NCBI GenBank assembly: GCA_943369355.1
Contig: CALRMX020000001.1
Span: forward strand, 1-64,000
Origin: UBA7662 sp943369355
Lineage (GTDB): Bacteria > Bacteroidota > Bacteroidia > UBA7662
Length of the DNA: 64,000 bases
Direction: 5' to 3'
The first letter of the stretch is position 1. Each line of letters begins with the position of its first letter. Below the pieces are notes generated by a model. It saw only the letters and a list, made by a program, of their open reading frames with translations. It did no database searches and was not told the origin of the DNA. This document shows, piece after piece, positions 34,677-42,626 of this stretch. Made by a program: the position numbers and the translations under genes.

Positions 34677-35516
34677 TCACCAAGCTGCTAATGCAAAGCG
34701 GTCAGCCACTCGTATTCCTTTTTCACCTGATTCTAATCGAATGCATTCGGTAGTGGGATCGTGTTCCAAATACAAAACCCAATCTTCAGAAACTGCACGC
34801 TGCAGAACCTCTGTTTTCTCTTTTAAGGTCTGTAACGGACGCATGTCGTACGCCATGATATAGGGTAGAGGTATATGCCCTGCCGAAGGGATAAGATCTG
34901 CTGCAAATAGCAGCTTTTTGCCTTTGTAGTTGATTAGCGGCAGCATCATGTCTTCGGTATGACCGTACACATGAAGCACTTCCATTCCAGCTACCAATTC
35001 GCCTGGTTGAACAAGTTTGGCATGTCCACTTTCGTAAATAGGAAGGATGTTGTCTTTTAAAAAGGAAGCTTTTTCCCTTGCGTTTGGTGAAGGCCAGGCC
35101 CAATTGAAATGGGCTTCACTCATCCAATAGGTAGCATTGGGAAAGCTTAGCTCAAATCCGCTTCGATCACTTTTCCATTGAACGCTGCCTCCACAATGGT
35201 CGAAGTGAAGATGACTAAGTACAACATCGGTAATGTCGTGCCGTGTGAAACCCAGTTGCTTGAGTGATCCCTCAAGCGTAGCATCTCCGTGCAAGTAGTA
35301 AAACCCCATGAATTTATCGTCTTGCTTGTTGCCAATTCCGTTGTCAATCAAAATTAGCTTGTCGCCATCTTCAATGAGCAAACAGCGCATGGCCCAACTA
35401 CACATATTATTTTCATCGGCGGGATTAAGCTTGTTCCAAATAGACTTCGGAACTACACCAAACATGGCTCCGCCATCGAGCTTGAAATGACCAGTATTTA
35501 CAGTATGAAGTTTCAT
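34677..35516 (-). CDS. Metallo-beta-lactamase-fold hydrolase
   Basis: I use the ATG at 35516 (MKLHTVNTGHFKLDGGAMFG), giving 279 aa; the upstream extension is not conserved-looking. The metal motif is SHLHFDHCGG near residue 106 (HxHxDH), followed by the later ligands in VYGHTEDMMLP near residue 197 and AADLIPSAGH. The pattern matches AHL-lactonase-like or general MBL hydrolases; the substrate is unknown. It is a cytosolic protein without a signal peptide, convergent with the hybrid kinase at 5 bp distance. Confidence 0.9.
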   Translation of the reverse strand: MKLHTVNTGHFKLDGGAMFGVVPKSIWNKLNPADENNMCSWAMRCLLIEDGDKLILIDNGIGNKQDDKFMGFYYLHGDATLEGSLKQLGFTRHDITDVVLSHLHFDHCGGSVQWKSDRSGFELSFPNATYWMSEAHFNWAWPSPNAREKASFLKDNILPIYESGHAKLVQPGELVAGMEVLHVYGHTEDMMLPLINYKGKKLLFAADLIPSAGHIPLPYIMAYDMRPLQTLKEKTEVLQRAVSEDWVLYLEHDPTTECIRLESGEKGIRVADRFALAAW

Positions 35517-35578
35517 GTGTACAAAATAATTTATTCCGCGAAGCTGTGCTAACCAAATTGTATTAGCCTGATAAAACA

Positions 35579-35734
35579 ATGGATTTTACTTGTATTGATT
35601 GGGTTGGGCGATTGCCCGGGAATAACTTGCTTGAGCTGATAAATGCAATTCCCACGGGTAAATTCCAATCAAGAAATGTTGTAGACAAAATAGCTGAAGT
35701 GAAGAATAAGACCACCGCTATATTCTGTGGATAA
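35579..35734 (+). CDS. Possible 51-aa small protein
   Basis: An ATG at 35579 opens a 51-codon frame ending at 35734, starting MDFTCIDWVGRLPGNNLLEL and ending NKTTAIFCG. It is soluble, with a balanced composition, two cysteines and a WVGRLPGNN segment. It lies in the 190-bp gap between the divergent MBL and mpl genes, is transcribed toward mpl and ends 35 bp before it. No family is recognised and no clear promoter or ribosome site was found, so it may be a chance frame or a remnant. Confidence 0.3.
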   Translation: MDFTCIDWVGRLPGNNLLELINAIPTGKFQSRNVVDKIAEVKNKTTAIFCG

Positions 35735-35769
35735 CGGTAAGATTTGATTCGTAATTTTTGTAGTTCAAA

Positions 35770-37125
35770 ATGCAAAGGGTGAAAGTACATCTAATCGCTA
35801 TCGGGGGTGCAGTAATGCATAATCTTGCACTCGATCTTCATGCAAGAGGATTTGAATTGACCGGTTCCGACGATCAAATATTCGAACCGAGTAAAAGCCG
35901 CTTAGAAGCCGCCGGATTACTCCCGGCAACCATGGGCTGGTTTCCAGAAAAACTCGACGCTCGCCCAGATATCGTGATATTAGGCATGCATGCTCGGGCA
36001 GATAATCCAGAATTGTTGCGAGCCTTAGAACTGGGTTTGAAGGTGATGTCGTTTCCGGAATTCGTTTATGAACAAGCACGCGATAAAAAACGCTTGGTAG
36101 TTGCTGGTTCGCATGGCAAAACCACCATTACTGCGATGGTCATGCACGTATTGCGGTTTCACAAATTGAACTTCGATTATCTGGTGGGGTCTCAACTAGA
36201 GGGTTTCGACCGAATGGTGAAGTTATCTGAAGATGCACCCGTGATTGTGCTCGAAGGTGATGAATATTTGGCTTCTCCTCTCGATCCCCGACCAAAGTTT
36301 TTGCATTACCATGCCCACGCCACGGTGATAAGCGGTATTGCATGGGATCATATCAATGTGTTTCCGACCTACGAGAACTATGTTGCTCAATTTGAGGCAT
36401 TAATCGATAGTCTTCCCGACCAAGGAGTACTTGGCTACTTCGATGGGGATCCCGATTTAGTTGAGATTGCCGAAAAGAGGGGCCAACGACTCACACTCAA
36501 ACCGTATCATGCTGCCGATTATGTGATTGAGGATGGGTATACGTTTTTAAAAACATCTTTGGGAAAAATACCCATACAAGTTTTTGGTAAGCATAATATC
36601 GCAAACATTGCAGCTGCAAGAATCTTAACCGAGCAAGCAGGTATTAGTAAAGAAGATTTTTACACAGCTATAGCCAGTTTTAAAGGTACCGCTCGCCGCT
36701 TGGAAGCATGGTCCTCAGAGGAAGGCTATGTGGTATACCGTGATTTTGCACATGCTCCCAGTAAAGTGGCCGCTACAGTGGCTGCGGTGAACGAAAAGCA
36801 TGGTAACGAGCGTTTAATAGCTTGTCTGGAATTACATACTTTCAGTAGTCTGAACAAAGAATTTCTCCCGCATTACAAGGGCTCAATGAATGGGCCTAAA
36901 CATGCGTTGGTGTACTATAATCCAGATACGATAGCGCAAAAACGTTTGGAAAGCATATCGCCAGAAGAAGTGGTGCGTGCTTTTGAACGCAACGACCTTG
37001 AGGTTTTTACCAACAGTGAAGCTTTATGGGCACGACTTACAGAACTTGCGAAGGCGCCAGGATGCTTTTTATTAATGAGTTCAGGAAATTACAATAATCT
37101 GGCGCTTAAAGAGCTGTTCGAATAA
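35770..37125 (+). CDS. mpl: UDP-N-acetylmuramate:L-Ala-gamma-D-Glu-meso-DAP ligase
   Basis: 451 aa. The N-terminus KVHLIAIGGAVMHNLALDLHARG and TGSDDQIFEPSKSRL is characteristic of Mpl in Bacteroidota. The Mur-ligase ATP loop is AGSHGKTTITAMV near residue 115, followed by VLEGDEYLAS and the C-terminal DFAHAPSKVAA domain. It reattaches the recycled tripeptide L-Ala-gamma-D-Glu-meso-DAP to UDP-MurNAc. It therefore points to meso-DAP peptidoglycan and active wall recycling. The 3' end overlaps a convergent receiver gene by 20 bp. Confidence 0.95.
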   Translation: MQRVKVHLIAIGGAVMHNLALDLHARGFELTGSDDQIFEPSKSRLEAAGLLPATMGWFPEKLDARPDIVILGMHARADNPELLRALELGLKVMSFPEFVYEQARDKKRLVVAGSHGKTTITAMVMHVLRFHKLNFDYLVGSQLEGFDRMVKLSEDAPVIVLEGDEYLASPLDPRPKFLHYHAHATVISGIAWDHINVFPTYENYVAQFEALIDSLPDQGVLGYFDGDPDLVEIAEKRGQRLTLKPYHAADYVIEDGYTFLKTSLGKIPIQVFGKHNIANIAAARILTEQAGISKEDFYTAIASFKGTARRLEAWSSEEGYVVYRDFAHAPSKVAATVAAVNEKHGNERLIACLELHTFSSLNKEFLPHYKGSMNGPKHALVYYNPDTIAQKRLESISPEEVVRAFERNDLEVFTNSEALWARLTELAKAPGCFLLMSSGNYNNLALKELFE

Positions 37126-37504
37126 TCGGGGTTTTACAAAGCATCTTCAATTTTCTGAGTAGGACTGGTTTTTCAATAATTCCAGTTATCTCCGGAAATT
37201 GAAGTGCTTTAACTAGTTCTTCGGGGCCTACCAAGCTACTCGTGAGTACAATTTCTGCGTCGAGCTCGTAAGATTTTAAACGCCTAAGTAATTCCCAGCC
37301 CGAGAAGTATTGTAAGTTAATGTCAATGAGCAGGAGATTCACCTGTTTACGGTCTGTCCAAAGTTTTTCTAAAAATGCATCGGCATCTGCAAAGGCGTGG
37401 AGCACTACGGTAGGATGGTGCTTTTCTAATTGCCTCTTGAATAAAAGTCTGCTTATAGCATCAGAGTCAACCAGATAAATGTGCGTTTGGGCTTGAATGA
37501 GCAT
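37106..37504 (-). CDS. Single-domain response regulator receiver protein
   Basis: 132 aa, one receiver domain and nothing else. The acidic pocket is IYLVDSDAISR, the phospho-acceptor is in LLLIDINLQYFSGWELL (Asp near residue 60), and the switch residues are in VLTSS and IIEKPV (Lys near 118). With no output domain it may act by protein contact or in a phosphorelay. No kinase is adjacent. The last 20 bp overlap the end of mpl on the other strand. Confidence 0.9.
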   Translation of the reverse strand: MLIQAQTHIYLVDSDAISRLLFKRQLEKHHPTVVLHAFADADAFLEKLWTDRKQVNLLLIDINLQYFSGWELLRRLKSYELDAEIVLTSSLVGPEELVKALQFPEITGIIEKPVLLRKLKMLCKTPIIRTAL

Positions 37505-37649
37505 GCGATTAATTCTGTGCGAAAACTACGCTCACCTTTTCGCAGCGCTCTAGAAATTAGACGAACAGCGCAAATTCACCCACAGATTAACTACGAATTT
37601 GATTTTACCGACGGTGAATAATTCAACGGTTCGTTCATCAACAGGCTGT

Positions 37650-37657
37650 TATCTTTG
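37650..37657 (+). promoter_or_regulatory. -7 element TATCTTTG abutting the exonuclease start
   Basis: A perfect TAnnTTTG lies 4 nt before the ATG at 37662. This supports that ATG over an ATG 63 bp upstream and implies a leaderless or nearly leaderless message. A TTC 17 nt upstream is a weak -33 candidate. Confidence 0.55.
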
Positions 37658-37661
37658 CACC

Positions 37662-38435
37662 ATGCAACTAGAACTCAAACGACCCCTGGCTTTTTTCGAC
37701 CTCGAGACTACAGGAATCAACATAGCCACCGACAGAATTGTTGAGATATCGGTCTTAAAAGCAATGCCAGATGGTACATCCAACATACTCACACAGCGAA
37801 TAAATCCTGAAATGAAAATCCCCGCCGAGGTTTCCAAAATTCACGGAATATTCGATGCGGATGTTGCCGAAATGCCAACCTTCAGGGCCTTTGCTCCGCA
37901 ATTGAACGAGTTCATGAAGAATTGCGATTTTGCCGGATACAACTCCAATCATTTTGATTTACCGTTGTTGGTGGAAGAATTTCTAAGAGTTGATGTTGAT
38001 TTCGACTTAGAGGGAAGGAAGTTTGTTGACATTCAAACCATCTTCCATAAAAACGAGCCACGAGATCTTAAGGCCGCATTTCGTTTTTATTGTGGCAAAG
38101 ATTTAACCAATGCGCATAGTGCCGAAGCCGATACAGTGGCGACGTATGAAATTCTGCTAAGTCAGTTAGATCGTTACTCCGAATTGAAAAACGATGTTGA
38201 ATTTTTGCATCGATATACAGCAAGAAACAACAAGTCAGTTGACTTGGCTGGTCGTATCGTTTTCAACGAAAAAGGGGTTGAAGTGTTCAATTTCGGGAAA
38301 CATAAGGGTAGGTCAGTGGCCGAAGTTTTCGCGGTAGAGCCGGGATATTACAATTGGATGATGGAAGGGGATTTCCCTCGTTACACGAAAAAGGTAATCA
38401 CATCTATTCGATTGAGGGCATTTAACGCAAAGTAA
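37662..38435 (+). CDS. DnaQ-like 3'-5' exonuclease with C-terminal DUF3820-like domain
   Basis: 257 aa from the ATG at 37662, chosen because the -7 element overlaps the longer reading and MQLELKRPLAFFDLETTG is the usual family start. The exonuclease motifs are FFDLETTG (ExoI, D and E), NSNHFDLPLL (ExoII) and NAHSAEADTVATYEI (ExoIII, H and D). The C-terminus VFNFGKHKGRSVAEVFAVEPGY resembles the DUF3820 module often appended to these proteins. It probably trims or proofreads DNA or RNA ends. Its stop is immediately followed by the mtaB ATG. Confidence 0.92.
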   Translation: MQLELKRPLAFFDLETTGINIATDRIVEISVLKAMPDGTSNILTQRINPEMKIPAEVSKIHGIFDADVAEMPTFRAFAPQLNEFMKNCDFAGYNSNHFDLPLLVEEFLRVDVDFDLEGRKFVDIQTIFHKNEPRDLKAAFRFYCGKDLTNAHSAEADTVATYEILLSQLDRYSELKNDVEFLHRYTARNNKSVDLAGRIVFNEKGVEVFNFGKHKGRSVAEVFAVEPGYYNWMMEGDFPRYTKKVITSIRLRAFNAK

Positions 38436-39854
38436 ATGGGGAATTTTCAAGAGGATTTTGCACCGCAGCAGCAAGAACGCCCGAATGGGAAAGCTGTATC
38501 CAAAATTAATGATGGTCTGCAACCCTCTGTGGCTTTTTATACCTTAGGGTGTAAACTCAACTTTAGTGAAACATCGGGTATAAGTAGGATTTTTACGCAG
38601 CGTGGTTTCGAAAAGAGAGAGTTCAATGAAGGTGCAGATATATACATCATCAATACGTGCTCGGTAACCGATCATGCCGACAGGAAATGTAAAAAGGTTG
38701 TTCAACAAGCTTTAAAGCACAACCCGCAAGCTTATGTGGCAGTAGTTGGTTGTTATGCGCAACTCAAACCTAAGGAAATAGCTGAAATTCCCGGTGTAGA
38801 TATAGTGCTAGGTGCTGCAGAAAAATTCAATATACTCGAACATATTGGCGATTTTAAAAAGGAAAAAACGGCAAGAGTTGTAGCGGGTGAAATCGACGAA
38901 GTAAACCGTTTTGTCTCGTCCTACTCGGTTGGAGATCGTACTCGTTCTTTTCTCAAAGTTCAAGACGGATGCAATTATAGTTGCACCTTTTGTACCATCC
39001 CGCTAGCACGCGGAGCAAGCCGTTCTACCCCAATCAGTGAAGTGGTTAAAAACGCTGAAGAAATAGCCGCACAAGGGGTGAAAGAAATCGTCTTAACAGG
39101 CGTAAATATTGGCGATTATGGTCTTGATGCAGCAGATGCCAAAAACCGTATTCATGGAAGCTTTTTAGATTTGATTAAAGCGTTGGACGCTGTGGAAGGA
39201 ATAGAACGGTTCCGAATTAGTAGTATTGAACCTAATTTGTTGAGCGATGAAATTATTCGTTTTGTGGCTCAATCGAAAAGATTTGTCCCGCATTTCCATA
39301 TCCCTTTACAATCGGGTTCCAACCGATTATTAAAACTCATGCAGCGGCGCTATCAGCGTGAATTATACGCCGAGAGGGTAGCTTTGATCAAAGAAGTAAT
39401 GCCGCATGCGTGTATAGGCGTAGACGTTATCGTTGGTTTTCCTGGAGAAACGGAGGATGACTTTTTAGATACGTATAATTTTATTAACAGCTTAGAAATT
39501 AGTTATTTACACGTGTTTACTTATAGTGAACGTGAAAACACGAAAGCCATTCGCATGGAGGGACGGGTTCCGAATGGCAAACGTTCTGAAAGAAATCGAA
39601 TGCTTCAAATCTTGAGCGAAAAAAAGAGGAGGGCATTTTATAGCGCACATCTCGGGGAAGTGCGAACGGTTTTGTTTGAACATGAACAGCACGAAACTGA
39701 AATGTATGGCTTTACGGAGAATTACATCAAGGTCAAAGCCAAATACGATCCTCTTCACACCAATGAGCTACTGCCTGTTCGTTTAGAGCGTATGAACGAC
39801 GATGGAACGGTAGAAGTGTCCGAGGCTGAATCCCTTCATCCTCATCATCGGTAA
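38436..39854 (+). CDS. mtaB: tRNA t6A37 methylthiotransferase MtaB
   Basis: 472 aa. The N-terminal UPF0004 domain supplies three cysteines (TLGCKLN, NTCSVTD, VGCYAQ) for the auxiliary [4Fe-4S] cluster. The radical-SAM motif is CNYSCTFCTIPLARG near residue 181. A TRAM-like C-terminus completes the protein. It adds a methylthio group to t6A at position 37 of tRNAs read in the cytosol. The sequence fits the MtaB branch of the MiaB family by its GCKLNFSET opening. About 30 N-terminal residues precede the UPF0004 domain, so a slightly later start is possible, but no better codon was found. It directly abuts the exonuclease gene. Confidence 0.93.
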   Translation: MGNFQEDFAPQQQERPNGKAVSKINDGLQPSVAFYTLGCKLNFSETSGISRIFTQRGFEKREFNEGADIYIINTCSVTDHADRKCKKVVQQALKHNPQAYVAVVGCYAQLKPKEIAEIPGVDIVLGAAEKFNILEHIGDFKKEKTARVVAGEIDEVNRFVSSYSVGDRTRSFLKVQDGCNYSCTFCTIPLARGASRSTPISEVVKNAEEIAAQGVKEIVLTGVNIGDYGLDAADAKNRIHGSFLDLIKALDAVEGIERFRISSIEPNLLSDEIIRFVAQSKRFVPHFHIPLQSGSNRLLKLMQRRYQRELYAERVALIKEVMPHACIGVDVIVGFPGETEDDFLDTYNFINSLEISYLHVFTYSERENTKAIRMEGRVPNGKRSERNRMLQILSEKKRRAFYSAHLGEVRTVLFEHEQHETEMYGFTENYIKVKAKYDPLHTNELLPVRLERMNDDGTVEVSEAESLHPHHR

Positions 39855-39858
39855 AGAG

Positions 39859-40542
39859 TCAATATTTTTGTTGTAACGGATGTAAGGTTATTTCATCGAT
39901 AACCACATGAGCCGGTGCGTCTAGCACATAGCGAACGGCACGTGCTATTTCGTCAGTTTTCATTTTGTAAGAATGCTGTTCGTTTGCTGGATTTTGACCA
40001 TTAAACCAACTATTCGTCAAGCCAGGATAGATATTGCAAACGCGAACACCTTTCGTCTGCCATTCTGTTCGTAGCGATTTTAGATAGGCATGTTGGGCAG
40101 CTTTGCTCGCCGAATACAAACTCCCATTCGGAAAAAAGCGAAGAGCAGCATCACTAATTATACTAACTATCGATTTAGTGCCTTTTGGCAAAAAGTTTTT
40201 GGATAGAAGGAACGTTGCCCTTGTGTTTAAATTGAACATGGTATTGTAATCGTCGAGGTCATATTCTTCGCTGGGCTTGAACGATCCTACTCCTGCATTA
40301 AGAATGAGTACCTCTGGCACATCAGTGACGCTTGCAAGCCAATCCAGCAGTTTTGTTTCATCTCCAAGATCGATAGCTGCATACTTCGCATCTCCTCCTG
40401 TATCGGTGATTTTTGATGATAATAGTGCTAGGTCGATTTCATTTCTGCTAACAAGAAGTAAGCGATGAGATTTGGCCAATTCATAGGCAATAGCCGCACC
40501 TATGCCGCGAGATGCGCCTGTAATAAGGGCTAAAGGCTTCAT
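39859..40542 (-). CDS. Short-chain dehydrogenase/reductase
   Basis: 227 aa Rossmann-fold SDR. The cofactor loop is TGASRGIGAAIAYEL near the N-terminus, NAGVG follows near residue 86, and the catalytic Tyr-Lys pair is in SLYSASKAAQHAY near residue 142-146. The substrate is not predictable. Its start overlaps the end of gmhB by 4 bp (ATGA), so the two are translationally coupled. It is convergent with mtaB, the stops being 4 bp apart. Confidence 0.9.
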   Translation of the reverse strand: MKPLALITGASRGIGAAIAYELAKSHRLLLVSRNEIDLALLSSKITDTGGDAKYAAIDLGDETKLLDWLASVTDVPEVLILNAGVGSFKPSEEYDLDDYNTMFNLNTRATFLLSKNFLPKGTKSIVSIISDAALRFFPNGSLYSASKAAQHAYLKSLRTEWQTKGVRVCNIYPGLTNSWFNGQNPANEQHSYKMKTDEIARAVRYVLDAPAHVVIDEITLHPLQQKY

Positions 40543-41021
40543 AAGTCAGGAAAGTTGTTCGAATGGAGTATGGAATTCACTGCTACCAGATAGCCACGAA
40601 TTCCGGCTCCTTGAGCCGCCGCTACATCACGCTCGCGGTCACCAATCATAAAACTGCGCTCCTTGTCATATCCAAAACGAGCAATAGCTTTTTCTATCAA
40701 TAGGGAGCCAGGTTTCCTGCATAAACAATTGCCGTTATCGGGATGATGTGGGCAAAAGTACACTTCGTCAATTTCTATGTTCTCTGCCTGGAGACCACGC
40801 AGCATTTTTTTTTCTATTTGCAAATAGCTTTCAAGGCTATAGCGGTTTTTAGCAATCCCTGCTTGATTTGTAACGATTACAAATCGGTAACCCCTCTTTT
40901 TCATGTCTTTTAGGAATGAAAAAATACCAGGGTTAAAAACGAATTCCTTAGGACTGCAGGTGTAATCACCTGGATCATGGTTAATTATGCCATCTCGATC
41001 GAGAAACAAGGCTTTAAGCAT
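40539..41021 (-). CDS. gmhB: D-glycero-D-manno-heptose 1,7-bisphosphate 7-phosphatase (HAD family)
   Basis: 160 aa, close to the usual length. HAD motif I is FLDRDGIIN, the Thr motif is VTNQAG and the final acidic motif is GDRERDVAAA. The CPHHPDNGNCLCRKP segment near residue 91 is the zinc loop typical of GmhB. It dephosphorylates heptose bisphosphate on the way to ADP-heptose for LPS core or nucleotide-activated heptose. No other heptose gene is in the window. A -7 element lies 4 nt before the ATG. Confidence 0.92.
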   Translation of the reverse strand: MLKALFLDRDGIINHDPGDYTCSPKEFVFNPGIFSFLKDMKKRGYRFVIVTNQAGIAKNRYSLESYLQIEKKMLRGLQAENIEIDEVYFCPHHPDNGNCLCRKPGSLLIEKAIARFGYDKERSFMIGDRERDVAAAQGAGIRGYLVAVNSILHSNNFPDL

Positions 41022-41025
41022 GTTA

Positions 41026-41033
41026 CAAACCTA
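41026..41033 (-). promoter_or_regulatory. -7 element TAGGTTTG abutting gmhB
   Basis: A perfect TAnnTTTG on the minus strand is followed by 4 nt (TAAC) and the ATG at 41021. It faces the guaA promoter in a 69-bp divergent gap. No TTG was found at the -33 distance. Confidence 0.5.
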
Positions 41034-41056
41034 CTTAAAAAGGCTATGCATTCACC

Positions 41057-41087
41057 TTCCGTTTTCATCGTCAACTAGCTATTTTTG
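41057..41087 (+). promoter_or_regulatory. Promoter abutting guaA
   Basis: TTC (41057-41059, one mismatch to TTG), a 20-nt spacer and TATTTTTG (41080-41087) lie 3 nt before the ATG at 41091. The expected transcript would begin at or beside the start codon. Confidence 0.65.
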
Positions 41088-41090
41088 CAC

Positions 41091-42614
41091 ATGGAAAAAA
41101 TCATCATCCTCGACTTTGGTTCCCAATACACCCAGCTAATCGCGCGTCGTGTACGTGAACAACATGTGTATTGCGAAATCCATCCATTCAATAAAATCCC
41201 AGCGCTAAACGAGGATGTAAAAGGGGTAATTCTTTCAGGAAGTCCATATTCAACAAACGACCCTCAGAGTCCAAATCCTGACTTGAGCGAGGTGCTCAAT
41301 CGTTTTCCGGTTTTAGGTGTTTGTTATGGTGCACAATTGCTAACCAAGCAGCATAAGGGGAGTGTAATGCCCAGTAAAACCCGCGAATACGGACGGGCCA
41401 ACTTAACCTACTTGCAGCCAAATCCACTCTTTAAAGGCCTCACGGTTGGAAGTCAGGTATGGATGTCGCATAGCGATACCATCATGCAATTGCCGGATAC
41501 AGCAGAATTATTGGCAAGTACCGAATCGGTGACTAACGCAGCATTTCGTTTTACCGACCGAGCAGTGTACGGAATTCAATTTCACCCTGAAGTTACGCAC
41601 TCAACAGAGGGTAAATTGCTGATTAAGAATTTCTTGGTCGACATTTGCGGCTGCTCGCAGGACTGGACCCCTGATCACTTTATCCATGCTGCCGTGGCAG
41701 AATTAAACGCCAAACTTGGCGACGATCAAGTAGTCATGGGGCTAAGCGGGGGTGTCGATTCAACCGTGGCAGCTGTTCTTATTCAGCACGCCATCGGGAA
41801 CCGTTTGCATTGCATATTCATCGATAATGGGCTCTTACGTAAAGATGAGTTCACCAAAGTGCTTGATATTTACAAGCGACTCGACCTGAACGTTACCGGA
41901 GTTCAGGCAGCTCATCAATTCTATGAGGCTTTAGAAGGACTGTCGGAACCCGAGGCTAAGCGTAAAGCAATAGGTAAAGTGTTTATCGACGTATTCGACC
42001 AAGAGTCGCACCGTATTCAAAACGTAAAATGGTTGGGTCAAGGAACGATTTATCCCGATGTAATTGAATCGGTTTCGGTGAACGGACCCTCTCAAACCAT
42101 AAAATCACATCATAACGTGGGGGGATTGCCTGAGAATATGAAATTAAAAGTTGTTGAACCACTAAATACCCTGTTCAAAGATGAAGTGCGCGAAGTGGGA
42201 AAGGCACTTGGCATTCCGCACGACATCCTAGGTAGGCATCCATTCCCTGGTCCGGGATTGGGTATTCGTATTTTGGGCGACATTACTCCAGAAAAAGTGC
42301 GTATACTGCAAGAAGCAGACGACATCTACATTGAAAATTTAAAAGCATTTGGTTTATACGACAAAGTTTGGCAGGCAGGTGCTATCTTTTTGCCCATTAA
42401 GTCGGTTGGTGTAATGGGCGATGAAAGAACCTATGAGCATGTAATTGCCCTTCGTGCTGTTGAAAGCCTCGATGGTATGACCGCCGACTGGTGCCATTTG
42501 CCTTTTGAATTTTTGGCTAAAGTATCCAATGAAATCATCAACAAGGTGAAGGGTGTTAACCGGGTAGTTTACGATATCAGCTCAAAACCTCCTGCTACCA
42601 TCGAGTGGGAATAA
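41091..42614 (+). CDS. guaA: GMP synthase (glutamine-hydrolysing)
   Basis: 507 aa from the ATG at 41091; a TTG 6 bp upstream lies inside the -7 box and is not used. The glutaminase domain has VLGVCYGAQLL (nucleophile Cys near residue 81) and GIQFHPEVTHS. The ATP pyrophosphatase loop is GLSGGVDSTVAAVL near residue 217, and the C-terminal dimerisation domain contains HPFPGPGLGIRILGD. It converts XMP to GMP. It is 12 bp from the methyltransferase gene that follows. Confidence 0.98.
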   Translation: MEKIIILDFGSQYTQLIARRVREQHVYCEIHPFNKIPALNEDVKGVILSGSPYSTNDPQSPNPDLSEVLNRFPVLGVCYGAQLLTKQHKGSVMPSKTREYGRANLTYLQPNPLFKGLTVGSQVWMSHSDTIMQLPDTAELLASTESVTNAAFRFTDRAVYGIQFHPEVTHSTEGKLLIKNFLVDICGCSQDWTPDHFIHAAVAELNAKLGDDQVVMGLSGGVDSTVAAVLIQHAIGNRLHCIFIDNGLLRKDEFTKVLDIYKRLDLNVTGVQAAHQFYEALEGLSEPEAKRKAIGKVFIDVFDQESHRIQNVKWLGQGTIYPDVIESVSVNGPSQTIKSHHNVGGLPENMKLKVVEPLNTLFKDEVREVGKALGIPHDILGRHPFPGPGLGIRILGDITPEKVRILQEADDIYIENLKAFGLYDKVWQAGAIFLPIKSVGVMGDERTYEHVIALRAVESLDGMTADWCHLPFEFLAKVSNEIINKVKGVNRVVYDISSKPPATIEWE

Positions 42615-42626
42615 AATCCAAAAATT

